From: Actinomycetes bacterium
GTDB lineage: Bacteria; Actinomycetota; Coriobacteriia; Coriobacteriales; JAEZZM01
Reading direction: 5' to 3'
NCBI GenBank assembly: GCA_023418575.1
Contig: JAEZZM010000049.1
Coordinates: 62,001-126,000, forward strand
DNA: 64,000 nucleotides
A program made the position numbers and the translations under genes. Positions 8,624 to 16,923 of this stretch are shown here, piece after piece (position 1 is the first letter of the stretch; every line of letters begins with the position of its first letter). The notes under the pieces were generated by a model that worked only from the letters and a program-made list of their open reading frames with translations, did no database searches and was not told the origin of the DNA.

Positions 8624-9019
8624 ATGGAGCAACTATCCAAATCAAGCGAGGATTACTTAGAGGCTATTTATGAGCTTTCTTTAGTTCGTGAGCCAGTTAA
8701 ATCAGTAGATGTGGCAAATAAGCTTTCTGTAACCAAGGCAAGCGTTAATAAAGCTTTGCAAACACTCATAGAATCTGAGCTTATTGAGCATTCGCGCTAT
8801 GGTCGTATCGCTCTTACTCCCATGGGTCGCATGTATGGTGAATCAATTTATGAGCGCCATCTGATGCTTAAAGACTTCCTAGTTGATCAATTAGGCGTAG
8901 ATGAGGAAACAGCAGAATATGAAGCATGCGAAATGGAGCATGCCATTTCTTATGACACCATGCAAAAGTGGATGGACTACTTAAGAAAATGCTCTGGTTG
9001 TAAGCTTTCTGAAGATTAA
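8624..9019 (+). CDS. DtxR/MntR-family metal-dependent repressor
   Basis: A 131-residue regulator with an N-terminal winged helix-turn-helix and a dimerisation domain but no C-terminal SH3-like domain, the size of MntR rather than DtxR. Residues matching the MntR metal site are present: D10 and E13 in SSEDYLEAIYEL, a histidine in ERHLMLKDF, and the cluster EACEMEHA. The C-terminus ends with an extra CSGC pair. The open frame extends upstream to a GTG, but ATG 8624 has AAGGAGAG at the right distance and gives the family's normal N-terminus. It stands alone between two terminators. Mn(II) or Fe(II) is the likely signal; no metal transporter is adjacent, though an mntP exporter is encoded at 26 kb. 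Confidence 0.85.
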   Translation: MEQLSKSSEDYLEAIYELSLVREPVKSVDVANKLSVTKASVNKALQTLIESELIEHSRYGRIALTPMGRMYGESIYERHLMLKDFLVDQLGVDEETAEYEACEMEHAISYDTMQKWMDYLRKCSGCKLSED

Positions 9020-9056
9020 GGCATATAAACTGCATATTGCTACTAAGATTGCATGA

Positions 9057-9090
9057 TAGCCCGGCAAATATCAGCCGGGCTATTTATTTA
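9057..9090 (+). terminator. Terminator after the MntR-like gene
   Basis: TAGCCCGGC and GCCGGGCTA form a perfect nine-base stem with an eight-base loop, followed by TTTATTTA. Confidence 0.85.
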
Positions 9091-9173
9091 CTCAAGCTCT
9101 ATTTAGCTTATAAATCCAGTAAGCTGTAGTTTTGCTCGCGGGGGAGGGTAGTAATGTCCATCCGGCATGAGCC

Positions 9174-10370
9174 TCATCTGCAGCGTAGTTTCAAGATTCC
9201 CAGCCCAAGGCTCAAGCTGCCAAGGAACGCTAAGGCTATAAGCATAAAACTAGAGGGCTTACCTGTTTTGGGGAGCTCGGTCTTGGAAGCGGCGTCTTGT
9301 TTGTCGGATTCTTTTTTATGTGCGCTGGTCTTATCGGCATCATTATTATTAGCTTTATTATCAGCTTTATTATCAGTTTTATTATCAGTCTTACTTAGGC
9401 TAAGCAAATCTTTTGTACTATTGGTGAGAGCTTTATCCTCTGTATCTTTATTTTGGGTAGATATGTTAGTTTTGCTCTTGCTTGAATCCTTGGAAGAAGG
9501 ATCGCTGCTTAGAGCTTTTGCTGCCTGAAGCTTTGTCCCTTCCTTGCGCAAGACGTGCAGCTTAAAGCTCTCTTGTATAAGCTCAGAACCTTTTTTAGCC
9601 TGTAAATTCAAGCTAAAGCTTCTGCTGTATTCTTGGGGATTCCATTTAAGTGGGGCAAGCTTGCCCTTAATTTCTTTTGTTGTGGGGTCAAAACTTAAGC
9701 CCTCGGGCAGCCCTGTAAGCTCTACCAGGGCATCCTGGGGTTGGATGTCTATAGGTAGGGCCTTAAGCTCTGTTCCCTCAATGAGTGAGAAATCTGAGAG
9801 ATGAGCCAATTGAAGTTTGCTAGCTTGAGGATGTTTTTGTGGTTTATCCTCAGGATTTTTGGGATTGCTTCCTTCGGCGCGCTCCTCAATATCAGAAAAT
9901 CCGTCTCCATCGTCATCGCTGTCGCTTAAGTCAGGGATCCCGTCATTATCGCTGTCCCTCATAATAGTAAAATTCAAAAAGCCCAGTTCTTGAGTTTTAT
10001 GCAAGATAGTAGTTCTGAAGGAGCGATACTCTTCTAAAGGCTTCCAATCTTTAATCTCAGGCAAGCCTTCAATTATCATGCTTTCTCTATTAAATGAGAG
10101 CCCTTCAGGAAGATTTTTTAGTTCAATTTCAGCAGCAGAGATTCCTTCCTTAAGCTGAATTTGTATGCTTTTAAGGGGCGCTTTTTCTCGCTGAGTAATA
10201 TCCGATAAGAGCAGCTCATCTTCTTTAAGATTGCTAGAGTCTTTACTGAGAATAATGCTCTTATGAGCGTTGCTGGCAAAAGCTTGACCTGTGGAATGAT
10301 AAGTCTGCAGACTAAGGCAAGCGCCCAGGCTTCCAACTAAGCATAGTCCCATAATAGAGTGTTTTTTCAT
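9174..10370 (-). CDS. LPXTG wall protein with calcium-type repeats
   Basis: A 398-residue secreted protein. The N-terminus is a Sec signal peptide (MKKHSIMGLCLVGSLGA... to about residue 33). Two copies of an Ig-like or He_PIG-type module with LPEGLSF (near residues 87 and 221) flank an acidic DxDxDG segment at about 139-168 that resembles thrombospondin type 3 calcium repeats. A Ser/Lys/Asp-rich spacer with TDNK/ADNK repeats follows, then the sortase signal LPKTG at 366-370, a hydrophobic stretch and a basic tail. The ATG at 10370 is preferred over an upstream GTG because AGAGAGG precedes it by about eight bases. It should be anchored to peptidoglycan by a sortase encoded elsewhere. Role unknown, possibly adhesion or structural. 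Confidence 0.85.
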   Translation of the reverse strand: MKKHSIMGLCLVGSLGACLSLQTYHSTGQAFASNAHKSIILSKDSSNLKEDELLLSDITQREKAPLKSIQIQLKEGISAAEIELKNLPEGLSFNRESMIIEGLPEIKDWKPLEEYRSFRTTILHKTQELGFLNFTIMRDSDNDGIPDLSDSDDDGDGFSDIEERAEGSNPKNPEDKPQKHPQASKLQLAHLSDFSLIEGTELKALPIDIQPQDALVELTGLPEGLSFDPTTKEIKGKLAPLKWNPQEYSRSFSLNLQAKKGSELIQESFKLHVLRKEGTKLQAAKALSSDPSSKDSSKSKTNISTQNKDTEDKALTNSTKDLLSLSKTDNKTDNKADNKANNNDADKTSAHKKESDKQDAASKTELPKTGKPSSFMLIALAFLGSLSLGLGILKLRCR

Positions 10371-10511
10371 AAAAGAATCCTCTCTTTCTTTGTAAGGAGA
10401 TATCACCTATGAGGAGATAAGGTCTTACAAAAGATACAAGAGGATTAGTTAAAAACTATAAGAATAATCTTTAAATAAGCTTGCAGCAATCAGTAAGATA
10501 ACTCAGTGTTT

Positions 10512-11348
10512 TTAAATCTCTGTGAAACCCTGGGAAAAGATGCTTTTCAGGATTTGTTCCCTGACTGGATCAAAGCCCTCAACAGAGTTTTTGGCCTGAA
10601 GGCTAAAGGACTCAAGGCGTCTGTTAGGATCTCTCAAATCATAATAATCCTGCATTTGCTCATCATAGGCCTTGAGCAGCGCGCTATTATCGGAAAGATT
10701 TAAGTCATAGCTATTTTCAAAGAAACGTAAAGCTTGCGGGATTCGCGGTTTTTGCAGAGGCTCTTGATTGGGCCATCCAAAGCTTAAGCCCAGTGCTGGA
10801 AAGCAGTGTTTTGGAAGATTGAGAAGCTTAATAAGCTCTTTGTCATTGTTGTGAATTGAACCGGTAAAAACTGTTCCAAGACCCAGACTTTCTGCGGCAC
10901 TCGCAACATGCTGAGCGGCAAGACAAGCGTCGGTAAAGGCCTGAAAGAATTTGTCCATGCTGGCGGCGTGTTGAAGATGAGCGTCTTTAGTCTCAGCGAT
11001 AAGTGCGTTGCGCCTACAATCTGCAATAAAGATCCACCACTCGGGGGCTTGCGCAAGATAATCTTGGCGGCAGAGCTGCGCAAGCTTCTCTTTAAGGAGA
11101 GGATCAGTAAGTCTGATTATGCTAAAACGCTGTTGACCAGTTGAGCTTGCCGTCCATCGAGCTACTTCTGCTAAGGACTGCAGTACTGCAGGGGGGAGTG
11201 CTTCTTGTTTAAATTGGCGATAGCTGCGGCGGCTTAAGGCTTGCTTGATATATTCATTTAGTTGAACTTCAGTATGTTGAGCTCCTAAGAGCAAATTATT
11301 TTTGAAATCTTGATCAAGAAATGCATGAGGTGAATCGGTATTGTTCAT
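10512..11348 (-). CDS. Nitroreductase-family flavin oxidoreductase
   Basis: A 278-residue NfsA/FRP-like nitroreductase. The early RRSYRQFKQEALP is the FMN-binding RxSxRxF motif; a WTASSTGQQRFSIIRL segment and LGLGTVFTGSI fit the FMN/dimer interface; the C-terminal extension is that of the NADPH-dependent NfsA type. Such enzymes reduce quinones, nitro compounds or flavins; the physiological substrate is not evident. ATG 11348 is chosen over TTG 11360 because GGGAG lies six bases before it. The neighbouring LPXTG gene runs in the same direction 141 bases downstream but is probably separately expressed. Confidence 0.82.
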   Translation of the reverse strand: MNNTDSPHAFLDQDFKNNLLLGAQHTEVQLNEYIKQALSRRSYRQFKQEALPPAVLQSLAEVARWTASSTGQQRFSIIRLTDPLLKEKLAQLCRQDYLAQAPEWWIFIADCRRNALIAETKDAHLQHAASMDKFFQAFTDACLAAQHVASAAESLGLGTVFTGSIHNNDKELIKLLNLPKHCFPALGLSFGWPNQEPLQKPRIPQALRFFENSYDLNLSDNSALLKAYDEQMQDYYDLRDPNRRLESFSLQAKNSVEGFDPVREQILKSIFSQGFTEI

Positions 11349-11553
11349 AACTGCTCCCAACTCAAATAATGAAGACTTAATGAAGAAAAATTAGATCTAA
11401 TTAAAGCTCCAATAAGCACTTAAGAAAAAGCACTCAAGAAAATTGTAAGGAATGTAAAGGAAAAATAAAAGGAAAATAAAAGGAAAAGCAGCTTATTGGG
11501 GGTTCAAATAAAGAGACTCAAATAAGACAAATTATAAAAGAAAAGAAAGAAAG
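11349..11553. other. A-rich spacer with short tandem repeats
   Basis: No gene. The stretch has a 14-base direct repeat AAGCACTTAAGAAA / AAGCACTCAAGAAA (about 11416-11443) and three copies of an AAAGGAAAATA-like unit (about 11457-11489). Read on the minus strand, the T/C-rich run right after tRNA-Arg could serve as its transcript end. Confidence 0.5.
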
Positions 11554-11629
11554 TGGCGCGCCCAGCAGGACTCGAACCTGCAACCTAAAGCTTAGAAGGC
11601 TTCCGCTCTATCCATTGAGCCATGGGCGC
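11554..11629 (-). tRNA. tRNA-Arg(TCT)
   Basis: Full cloverleaf: acceptor GCGCCCA/TGGGCGC, D arm GCTC-GAGC, anticodon loop CTTCTAA (anticodon TCT), T loop TTCGAGT, discriminator G and encoded CCA. Confidence 0.95.
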
Positions 11630-11685
11630 GTTAAAAGCAATAAACAAGCATCAATAAGCAGCATTAATAACTAGCAAAAAGCAAT

Positions 11686-11711
11686 AAAAAAGCCCGCATC
11701 TGCTGCGAGCC
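11686..11711 (-). terminator. Terminator after tRNA-Gly
   Basis: On the minus strand GCTCGCA pairs with TGCGGGC around a short loop and is followed by TTTTTT. It separates the tRNA-Pro/tRNA-Gly transcript from tRNA-Arg. Confidence 0.75.
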
Positions 11712-11727
11712 AAAATCAAACCGCAAA

Positions 11728-11803
11728 TGGAGCGGCAGACGGGACTCGAACCCGCAACAACTAGCTTGGAAGGCTAGGGCTCTACCAATTGAACTACTGC
11801 CGC
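11728..11803 (-). tRNA. tRNA-Gly(TCC)
   Basis: Cloverleaf with acceptor GCGGCAG/CTGCCGC, anticodon loop CTTCCAA (TCC), T loop TTCGAGT, discriminator T and encoded CCA. Confidence 0.95.
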
Positions 11804-11822
11804 ATGTAGCCTGAGATAAAAA

Positions 11823-11899
11823 TGGTCGGGGTGAAAGGATTCGAACCTTCGACCCACTGCTCCCAAAGCAGTTGCGCTACCAAGCTGCGCTACACCCCG
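11823..11899 (-). tRNA. tRNA-Pro(TGG)
   Basis: Cloverleaf with acceptor CGGGGTG/CACCCCG, anticodon loop TTTGGGA (TGG), T loop TTCGAAT, discriminator A and encoded CCA. First gene of the minus-strand tRNA group. Confidence 0.95.
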
Positions 11900-11933
11900 A
11901 CATCACTATCTCTTTTGTCCAAGAGCATAAGAA

Positions 11934-11962
11934 AGTATATCTGTTTTGAAGAAGCAAGGCAA
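11934..11962 (-). promoter_or_regulatory. Promoter of the minus-strand tRNA group
   Basis: TTGCCT, 17-base spacer, TATACT read on the minus strand, ending about 35 bases before tRNA-Pro. Confidence 0.65.
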
Positions 11963-12008
11963 GTCAATTTTGAAAATTTTTTCGTGTTCTTCATATGAGA
12001 CTATTATT

Positions 12009-12037
12009 TTGACAAGTATGCGGTAATATTGTAAGGT
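12009..12037 (+). promoter_or_regulatory. Candidate promoter of tRNA-Leu and tig
   Basis: A perfect TTGACA at 12009-12014 follows an A/T-rich tract; TAAGGT at 12032-12037 is 17 bases away and TAATAT lies in between. It is divergent from the tRNA-Pro promoter. Confidence 0.45.
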
Positions 12038-12067
12038 ATGCAAAGTCTAAAGTGCTTTGTATGAAAT

Positions 12068-12152
12068 GCGGGCGTGGCGGAACTGGCAGACGCGCTGGAT
12101 TTAGGTTCCAGTGGGGCAACCCGTGAAGGTTCGATTCCTTTCGCCCGCACCA
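12068..12152 (+). tRNA. tRNA-Leu(TAG)
   Basis: Class II tRNA of 85 bases with acceptor GCGGGCG/CGCCCGC, anticodon TAG at 12102-12104, a long variable arm (TGGGGCAACCCG), T loop TTCGATT and encoded CCA. Only 46 bases before the trigger-factor gene, so the two may share a transcript. Confidence 0.95.
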
Positions 12153-12198
12153 TCTGTGTTGTTTAACATCAGCTTATATAACGGAAAGTTGGTAGATC

Positions 12199-13596
12199 TT
12201 GAAAACGAGCGCTGAGCAACTTGAAAACAGTCAAGTTAAAGTCTCTGTAACTATCCCTAAGGATAAAGTTAATACTTTTATTGATCGCACTTATAAAGAT
12301 TTAAGTCGCCGCTATAGAATTCAGGGTTTTAGGCCTGGAAAAGCTCCTCGTCCTGTAATGGATAGCAAATTTGGACGTGAGGCTATCTTAGGTGACGCTA
12401 CCAACATGGCACTTAATGAGTATGAGCCCAAAGTTCTCAACGCAGAAAACATTGCTCATATTGGCGAGCCAGAGTATAAGGTAGAAGGTGTTTTAGAGAG
12501 CGGCAAAGACTTTAGCTATGAAATCATTTTTGATGTAAAGCCAAGCTTTGAACTTAGCTCATATGAGCCCGTTGATATTGAGCTTCCTTTTAAAGAGGCT
12601 TCTGAGGCTGAAATTCAACAGCAAATTGATAGATTCCTTGGATATTACACCAAGTTTGAGGACTCAAAATCTAAGCGTATGATCAAAAAGGGAGACTTTG
12701 TTTCTCTTGATCTTAAGGGAGAAGGTAAGTCCGCCTTCTTAAATTGTGAAGATCGCCTTTATGAACTTGGTTCAGGCGCTATGCCAGAGAGCTTTGATAA
12801 AGAGATTGCAGGCATGAAGCCTGGTGAAAGCAAGCAGGTAAGCTTTGTTCCAACTGAGGGTGAAGAGGCTCTTGAACTTGAGGTAAAGATCAATAAGCTT
12901 AAAGATCGTATCGAGCCAGAGCTTAATGATGAGTTTGCAGAGCAAAATTTTGGCTTTAAGACTGCTGCAGAAATGCGCGATGCAATCAAGCTTGATATTG
13001 AAGCTCAAAAGGCAGAGTCCATGGATGCCATTAAAGAACAAAATGCTATCCAGGCTTTGGGTAAGCGTCTTGAGGCAGAAATCCCCGAGAATTACAAGAA
13101 GGTTGTTTTTAATGACCTGGTAAATCAGTTTATGAGCAATCTGCAGGCTCAGGGCCAAACCATTGACTCTTACATTGCTAGCCAGGGCATGACAGCAGAG
13201 CAACTCATTGCAGATCTTAACCTTCAGGCTGAAGATGTAGCACGTGAGTCACTTGCTATTGACGCTCTTGCCAAACATCTTGGTCTTGAAGTTTCCGATA
13301 AGGACGTAGATGATGCAATTGCGGCATCTGGCGTTGAAGATCCCAAGGCTACCAAGGCTGATTTTGAGAAGCAAGGAAAACTTCCTTCCATTAAAGACTA
13401 TGTATTGCGCACTAAGGCAATTGAGTGGCTTGTAGAAAACGCTAAGGTGACTGAAGTAGATATTGTTGGTCGCAAAGCTGAAGAAAAGAAGACTAAGAAG
13501 GCTCCTGCAAAGAAGGCTGCAGACAAGAAAGAGCCTGCAAAGAAGAGCTCTACTTCAAAGAGTAACAAGTCTTCAAGCGATAAGGGCGATAAGTAA
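12199..13596 (+). CDS. tig: Trigger factor chaperone
   Basis: Ribosome-bound chaperone and peptidyl-prolyl isomerase that meets nascent chains. The 465-residue protein has the ribosome-binding domain (1-115) with the signature FRPGKAPRPVMDSKFG, an FKBP-like isomerase domain near 150-235 (KKGDFVSLDLKG ... ELGSGAMPESFD), the C-terminal substrate-cradling domain, and a Lys/Ala/Ser tail from about 435 that is typical of actinobacterial trigger factors. The start is a TTG giving MKTSAEQLEN, the expected N-terminus; GGAAAG lies about ten bases upstream. It is followed by clpP and clpX, a common arrangement linking folding and proteolysis. Confidence 0.95.
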   Translation: MKTSAEQLENSQVKVSVTIPKDKVNTFIDRTYKDLSRRYRIQGFRPGKAPRPVMDSKFGREAILGDATNMALNEYEPKVLNAENIAHIGEPEYKVEGVLESGKDFSYEIIFDVKPSFELSSYEPVDIELPFKEASEAEIQQQIDRFLGYYTKFEDSKSKRMIKKGDFVSLDLKGEGKSAFLNCEDRLYELGSGAMPESFDKEIAGMKPGESKQVSFVPTEGEEALELEVKINKLKDRIEPELNDEFAEQNFGFKTAAEMRDAIKLDIEAQKAESMDAIKEQNAIQALGKRLEAEIPENYKKVVFNDLVNQFMSNLQAQGQTIDSYIASQGMTAEQLIADLNLQAEDVARESLAIDALAKHLGLEVSDKDVDDAIAASGVEDPKATKADFEKQGKLPSIKDYVLRTKAIEWLVENAKVTEVDIVGRKAEEKKTKKAPAKKAADKKEPAKKSSTSKSNKSSSDKGDK

Positions 13597-13614
13597 GGCA
13601 AGCATTCATAATCT

Positions 13615-13697
13615 GGCTTATTAAAGGATTTATTTGTGAATAAGCCACTACATTGAAGATACTAACAGGCGGCTGGGTATATACTTGGCCGCTTGTT
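13615..13697 (+). other. Two inverted repeats between tig and clpP
   Basis: GGCTTATT/AATAAGCC (13615-13622, 13639-13646) and AACAGGCGGC/GCCGCTTGTT (13664-13673, 13688-13697). Neither has a convincing T run, so they may only partly uncouple clpPX from tig or protect the mRNA ends. Confidence 0.4.
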
Positions 13698-13720
13698 ATT
13701 TACAAAGAGAGGTTGAAACT

Positions 13721-14323
13721 ATGAATCCTCAGGCTGCATTAATACCTTATGTCATTGAACAGTCTCCTCGTGGTGAGCGCTCATATGATATATACTCCCG
13801 CCTCTTAAATGATAGAATTATCTTTCTGGGCGATGAGATTGATGATACGGTAGCAAACTCAATTGTGGCTCAGCTACTGCATTTGGAAAGCGCTGATCCT
13901 GATAAGGATATCTCCTTATACATTAACTCTCCTGGTGGATCAGTTAGTGCTGGTTTGGCAATTTTAGATACTATGAATTTCATAAAATGTGATGTTTCTA
14001 CTATTTGCCTTGGTATGGCTGCTTCTATGGCTGCTGTTTTACTCTCTAATGGAGCTAAAGGCAAGCGTTATGCCTTACCTAACAGTCGTATTATGATTCA
14101 CCAACCTAGTGGCGGAGCGCGTGGTCAGCAAACAGAAATTGAGATTGCTGCACGAGAGATTTTACGCATTCGTGAGGTTCTCAACCGCATCCTTGCTGAT
14201 AATACTGGTCAAAGTATTGAGCAAATCTCTCTTGATACTGAACGAGACCGTTACTTATCGGCACAAGAAGCCTGTGAGTATGGTCTGGTTGATAGCGTAG
14301 TTGAGTCTCGCAAGACTTCTTAA
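13721..14323 (+). CDS. clpP: ATP-dependent Clp protease, proteolytic subunit
   Basis: Serine protease forming the tetradecameric Clp chamber. The 200-residue protein has the catalytic triad S102 (GMAASMA), H127 (MIHQPSGG) and D176 (ERDRYLS). ATG 13721 follows AGAGAGG; the longer frame from 13685 would add an atypical N-terminus. It is 20 bases before clpX, with which it forms the ClpXP protease. The sequence is a complete, ordinary ClpP. Confidence 0.96.
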   Translation: MNPQAALIPYVIEQSPRGERSYDIYSRLLNDRIIFLGDEIDDTVANSIVAQLLHLESADPDKDISLYINSPGGSVSAGLAILDTMNFIKCDVSTICLGMAASMAAVLLSNGAKGKRYALPNSRIMIHQPSGGARGQQTEIEIAAREILRIREVLNRILADNTGQSIEQISLDTERDRYLSAQEACEYGLVDSVVESRKTS

Positions 14324-14343
14324 GACTTTCAAAAGGAGTATTA

Positions 14344-15690
14344 ATGTCAGATCGCTATGACGAGCAAGCCACAGGATTTGATCCTATACGTTGTTCTTTT
14401 TGCGGCAAAACTCGTGAAGAGGTAGATCAGCTTATTGCTGGCCCTAACGGTATTTTTATCTGTAATGAGTGTGTTGAAGCTTGCAAGCAGATGCTTGATA
14501 CTGAGCTTGCTGGTCTTGAAAAATTGAAAGATCAAAAGCAAGAGCAGGGTTTACGTTTAGAAACGCTCCCCAAACCTCAAGAGATTTTTGCACTTTTGTC
14601 TGACTATGTTATGGGTCAGGATGAGGCAAAAAAAGCCTTATCGGTTGCCGTATATAACCATTACCGACGTATTTTAATTGAAGAGCAACTTGATAGCTTG
14701 ACTCTTGATAGTCATAAAGAAGAGCTTGCTGGTTTAGTAAAAAATACTGAGGTAGAGCTGGCAAAAAGTAATATTTTGTTATTGGGTCCAACAGGTACCG
14801 GTAAAACTTTGTTAGCACAAACGCTGGCGCGTATGCTTGATGTTCCTTTTGCTATTGCTGATGCTACCACCCTTACTGAGGCTGGATATGTGGGTGAAGA
14901 TGTTGAGAACATTTTGCTCAAGCTTATCAATGCAGCAGATGGTGATATTAAGCGTGCCGAGATAGGCATCATTTATATTGATGAGATTGATAAGGTTGCA
15001 AAAAAGGCAGAAAGCGTTTCAATTACTAGGGATGTTTCAGGTGAGGGCGTACAACAAGCTCTACTCAAAATTTTGGAGGGCACTGAAGCAAGCGTTCCTC
15101 CAAATGGAGGCAGAAAGCATCCCCAGCAGGAGCTTTTGCATATAGATACCACCAATATTCTTTTTATTCTGGGTGGAGCCTTTGTGGGTCTAGATAAGAT
15201 CATTGCAGATAGAATTGGTAAAAAGGGTATTGGCTTTAATTCAGATTTATCTGAGATTTCTCAAAAGGATGAATCTGAACTCTTGAGTCAGGCGCTACCT
15301 CAGGATCTGCATAGTTTTGGAATGATTCCAGAGTTTGTTGGACGTATTCCAGTTATTACTAGTGTTAACGCACTTAGTGAAGATGATCTGGTAAGAATAC
15401 TTACTGAGCCTAAGAATGCCTTAGTAAAGCAATACAAACGTATTTTTGCTCTAGAGGGCGTAAGCTTAAGGTTTAACGATGAAGCGCTTAGAGAAATTGC
15501 GCACCTTGCCATGGAGCGCAAGACGGGTGCTCGAGGGCTTAGGGCTATCTGTGAGCGTGTTTTGCAGCAGACCATGTATGATCTTCCCAGTAAGCAGGGG
15601 GTAGAAGAGGTCGTGGTAACAGCTGCTTCAGTTTTAGGTGAAGAACAGCCCCATATGCTGGGTAAAGGTTTGCATACAGAGCGTTCTTAA
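14344..15690 (+). CDS. clpX: ClpX ATPase, specificity subunit of ClpXP
   Basis: Hexameric AAA+ unfoldase that feeds substrates to ClpP. The 448-residue protein has the N-terminal C4 zinc finger (C17, C20, C40, C43) that binds adaptors, Walker A GPTGTGKT at 148-155, Walker B IIYIDEID around 209-216, and a typical sensor-2 region (KTGARGLRAI). The SD AAAAGGAG sits seven bases before ATG. Co-transcribed with clpP. Confidence 0.96.
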   Translation: MSDRYDEQATGFDPIRCSFCGKTREEVDQLIAGPNGIFICNECVEACKQMLDTELAGLEKLKDQKQEQGLRLETLPKPQEIFALLSDYVMGQDEAKKALSVAVYNHYRRILIEEQLDSLTLDSHKEELAGLVKNTEVELAKSNILLLGPTGTGKTLLAQTLARMLDVPFAIADATTLTEAGYVGEDVENILLKLINAADGDIKRAEIGIIYIDEIDKVAKKAESVSITRDVSGEGVQQALLKILEGTEASVPPNGGRKHPQQELLHIDTTNILFILGGAFVGLDKIIADRIGKKGIGFNSDLSEISQKDESELLSQALPQDLHSFGMIPEFVGRIPVITSVNALSEDDLVRILTEPKNALVKQYKRIFALEGVSLRFNDEALREIAHLAMERKTGARGLRAICERVLQQTMYDLPSKQGVEEVVVTAASVLGEEQPHMLGKGLHTERS

Positions 15691-15702
15691 GCTAATTAAT
15701 AG

Positions 15703-15747
15703 TTAGCTTTTAAGGAGTTAGCTTTAAGGAGCTAGCTTTTAAGGCGG
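15703..15747. repeat. Short degenerate tandem repeat
   Basis: Three copies of about 15 bases of the form TTAGCTTTTAAGGAG just behind clpX, merging into its terminator. Confidence 0.6.
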
Positions 15748-15788
15748 CTTAGTCTTTGCTTTTAGCCTTGACTCTGCCGCCTTTTATA
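15741..15788 (+). terminator. Terminator of clpX
   Basis: AAGGCGGC pairs with GCCGCCTT, with an inner AGTC/GACT stem, followed by TTTTATATT. The right arm overlaps the 3' end of the convergent membrane protein gene. Confidence 0.65.
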
Positions 15789-16640
15789 TTGCTCATGCAT
15801 CTTATCCATACGTTTTTTATCACGTGCTTGCTTAGTGAGATAGGCATAATATACAATCCCCAAAAAAGCTAATAAACCAGTGATAATCAAGATAATTATT
15901 GTGAGATGCATATTGCCTTGATTAAACTGAGACCCCGCAATGGTAGATGCTAAAAGAGCTGGTGTGCGGGCGGGAGTGGATATTAAAAGCCAGGTTCTAA
16001 GCTTCATGGGAGTAAGACCAATTACATAGGTAATAAGATCCTTGGGCGTCCCTGGAATAAACATAAGAATAAAGACAAGGGTGTTAAGCCTTTTTGAATC
16101 ATGGATAAAGGAGATCTCTTGCATTTTCTCTTGGGAGAAAAAGAGATCAACTAAGACGCGTCCATAACGCTTTACCAGCATAAAAACTATTATGGAGCCC
16201 ACTACTGTTCCTGCAAGCGCTAAAATGGTTCCCCAGAGAGCTCCAAAGGCGTAGCCTGCAGCCAATTGAACAGGCTCTCCAGGAATCACTGCTATTACTA
16301 TTTGAAGCATCATGATACCTATAAGTAAAAAGGCAGCCGGTATTGGGTTTTTAGCAGCAAATTGTTGGAATTCTGAGGGGTCTGTCAAAAATTGTTTGAG
16401 TGGTTCGGCAATAAAATATGCCATAACAAAGATGCCGATAATAAATAAGATTACACCCACAAGATTTTTCTTTTGTTTTGCTGTGAGAGGCTGCTTGAGA
16501 TAAGAGCGTGCAGTTTTCTTGCTTTGCTTGCTTACAAACTTAGCATGTTCACGATATTTATCTAAAAAAGCCTCTTTTTTATCGGCAAACTTGGAGCGTG
16601 TCCTTTTATTGCTACGTTTAGAAAATGGATTAAAAGGCAT
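15762..16640 (-). CDS. TVP38/TMEM64 (VTT-domain) membrane protein
   Basis: A 292-residue integral membrane protein. A long basic N-terminus (first 60 residues rich in K/R) is followed by a membrane helix, then the VTT domain with IPGEPVQLAAGYAFGALWGT and FIPGTPKDLITYVIGL, the paired P-G motifs of TVP38/DedA-related proteins thought to form re-entrant loops, and further helices; the C-terminus is again basic. Members act in lipid or ion handling (some are phospholipid scramblases); the specific role here is unknown. AAGGAAG precedes the ATG. It is convergent with clpX and divergent from valS. Confidence 0.8.
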   Translation of the reverse strand: MPFNPFSKRSNKRTRSKFADKKEAFLDKYREHAKFVSKQSKKTARSYLKQPLTAKQKKNLVGVILFIIGIFVMAYFIAEPLKQFLTDPSEFQQFAAKNPIPAAFLLIGIMMLQIVIAVIPGEPVQLAAGYAFGALWGTILALAGTVVGSIIVFMLVKRYGRVLVDLFFSQEKMQEISFIHDSKRLNTLVFILMFIPGTPKDLITYVIGLTPMKLRTWLLISTPARTPALLASTIAGSQFNQGNMHLTIIILIITGLLAFLGIVYYAYLTKQARDKKRMDKMHEQYKRRQSQG

Positions 16641-16923
16641 AGGCTATCTTCCTTAGGGCATTATATGCAACAGAATGGTTTTAAGTAATTATACATAGTC
16701 TAGCTATTACACATAGTCTTAGTGATAGTGTAACCGCTTGTCTGAAGCCTCATGCTGATAAAAGAAAGCTTTGTTGTAATTACATGATTTTGTAAATAAG
16801 CTGTAAACTCTGAGCTTGTTGCGGTTAAGATGTGTATACTTAAAGTTTACGATAGTGCTCAATAAACTGCTAAAGCTTGGATATACTTGGGCTGGCTAGA
16901 AAGCTGGGGGAGGATTGTTGCAG
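16641..16923. other. Divergent intergenic region before valS
   Basis: No gene. ATTATACATAGTCT and ATTACACATAGTCT (about 16688-16718) form a near-perfect direct repeat. TATACT at 16835-16840 is the best -10 for valS but lacks a good -35. The conserved T-box core was looked for and not found. Confidence 0.4.

Noticed and set aside
9154..9804. Plus-strand ORFs opposite the first LPXTG gene
   Set aside because: Low-complexity Leu/Ser translations arising from the repeat region of the minus-strand gene.
11554..12152. tRNA cluster as an integration site
   Set aside because: No integrase, no direct repeat of a tRNA end and no foreign genes next to it.
16641..16923. T-box riboswitch before valS (also thrS, aspS)
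   Set aside because: The conserved T-box core and a matching antiterminator were not seen in any of the three leaders.
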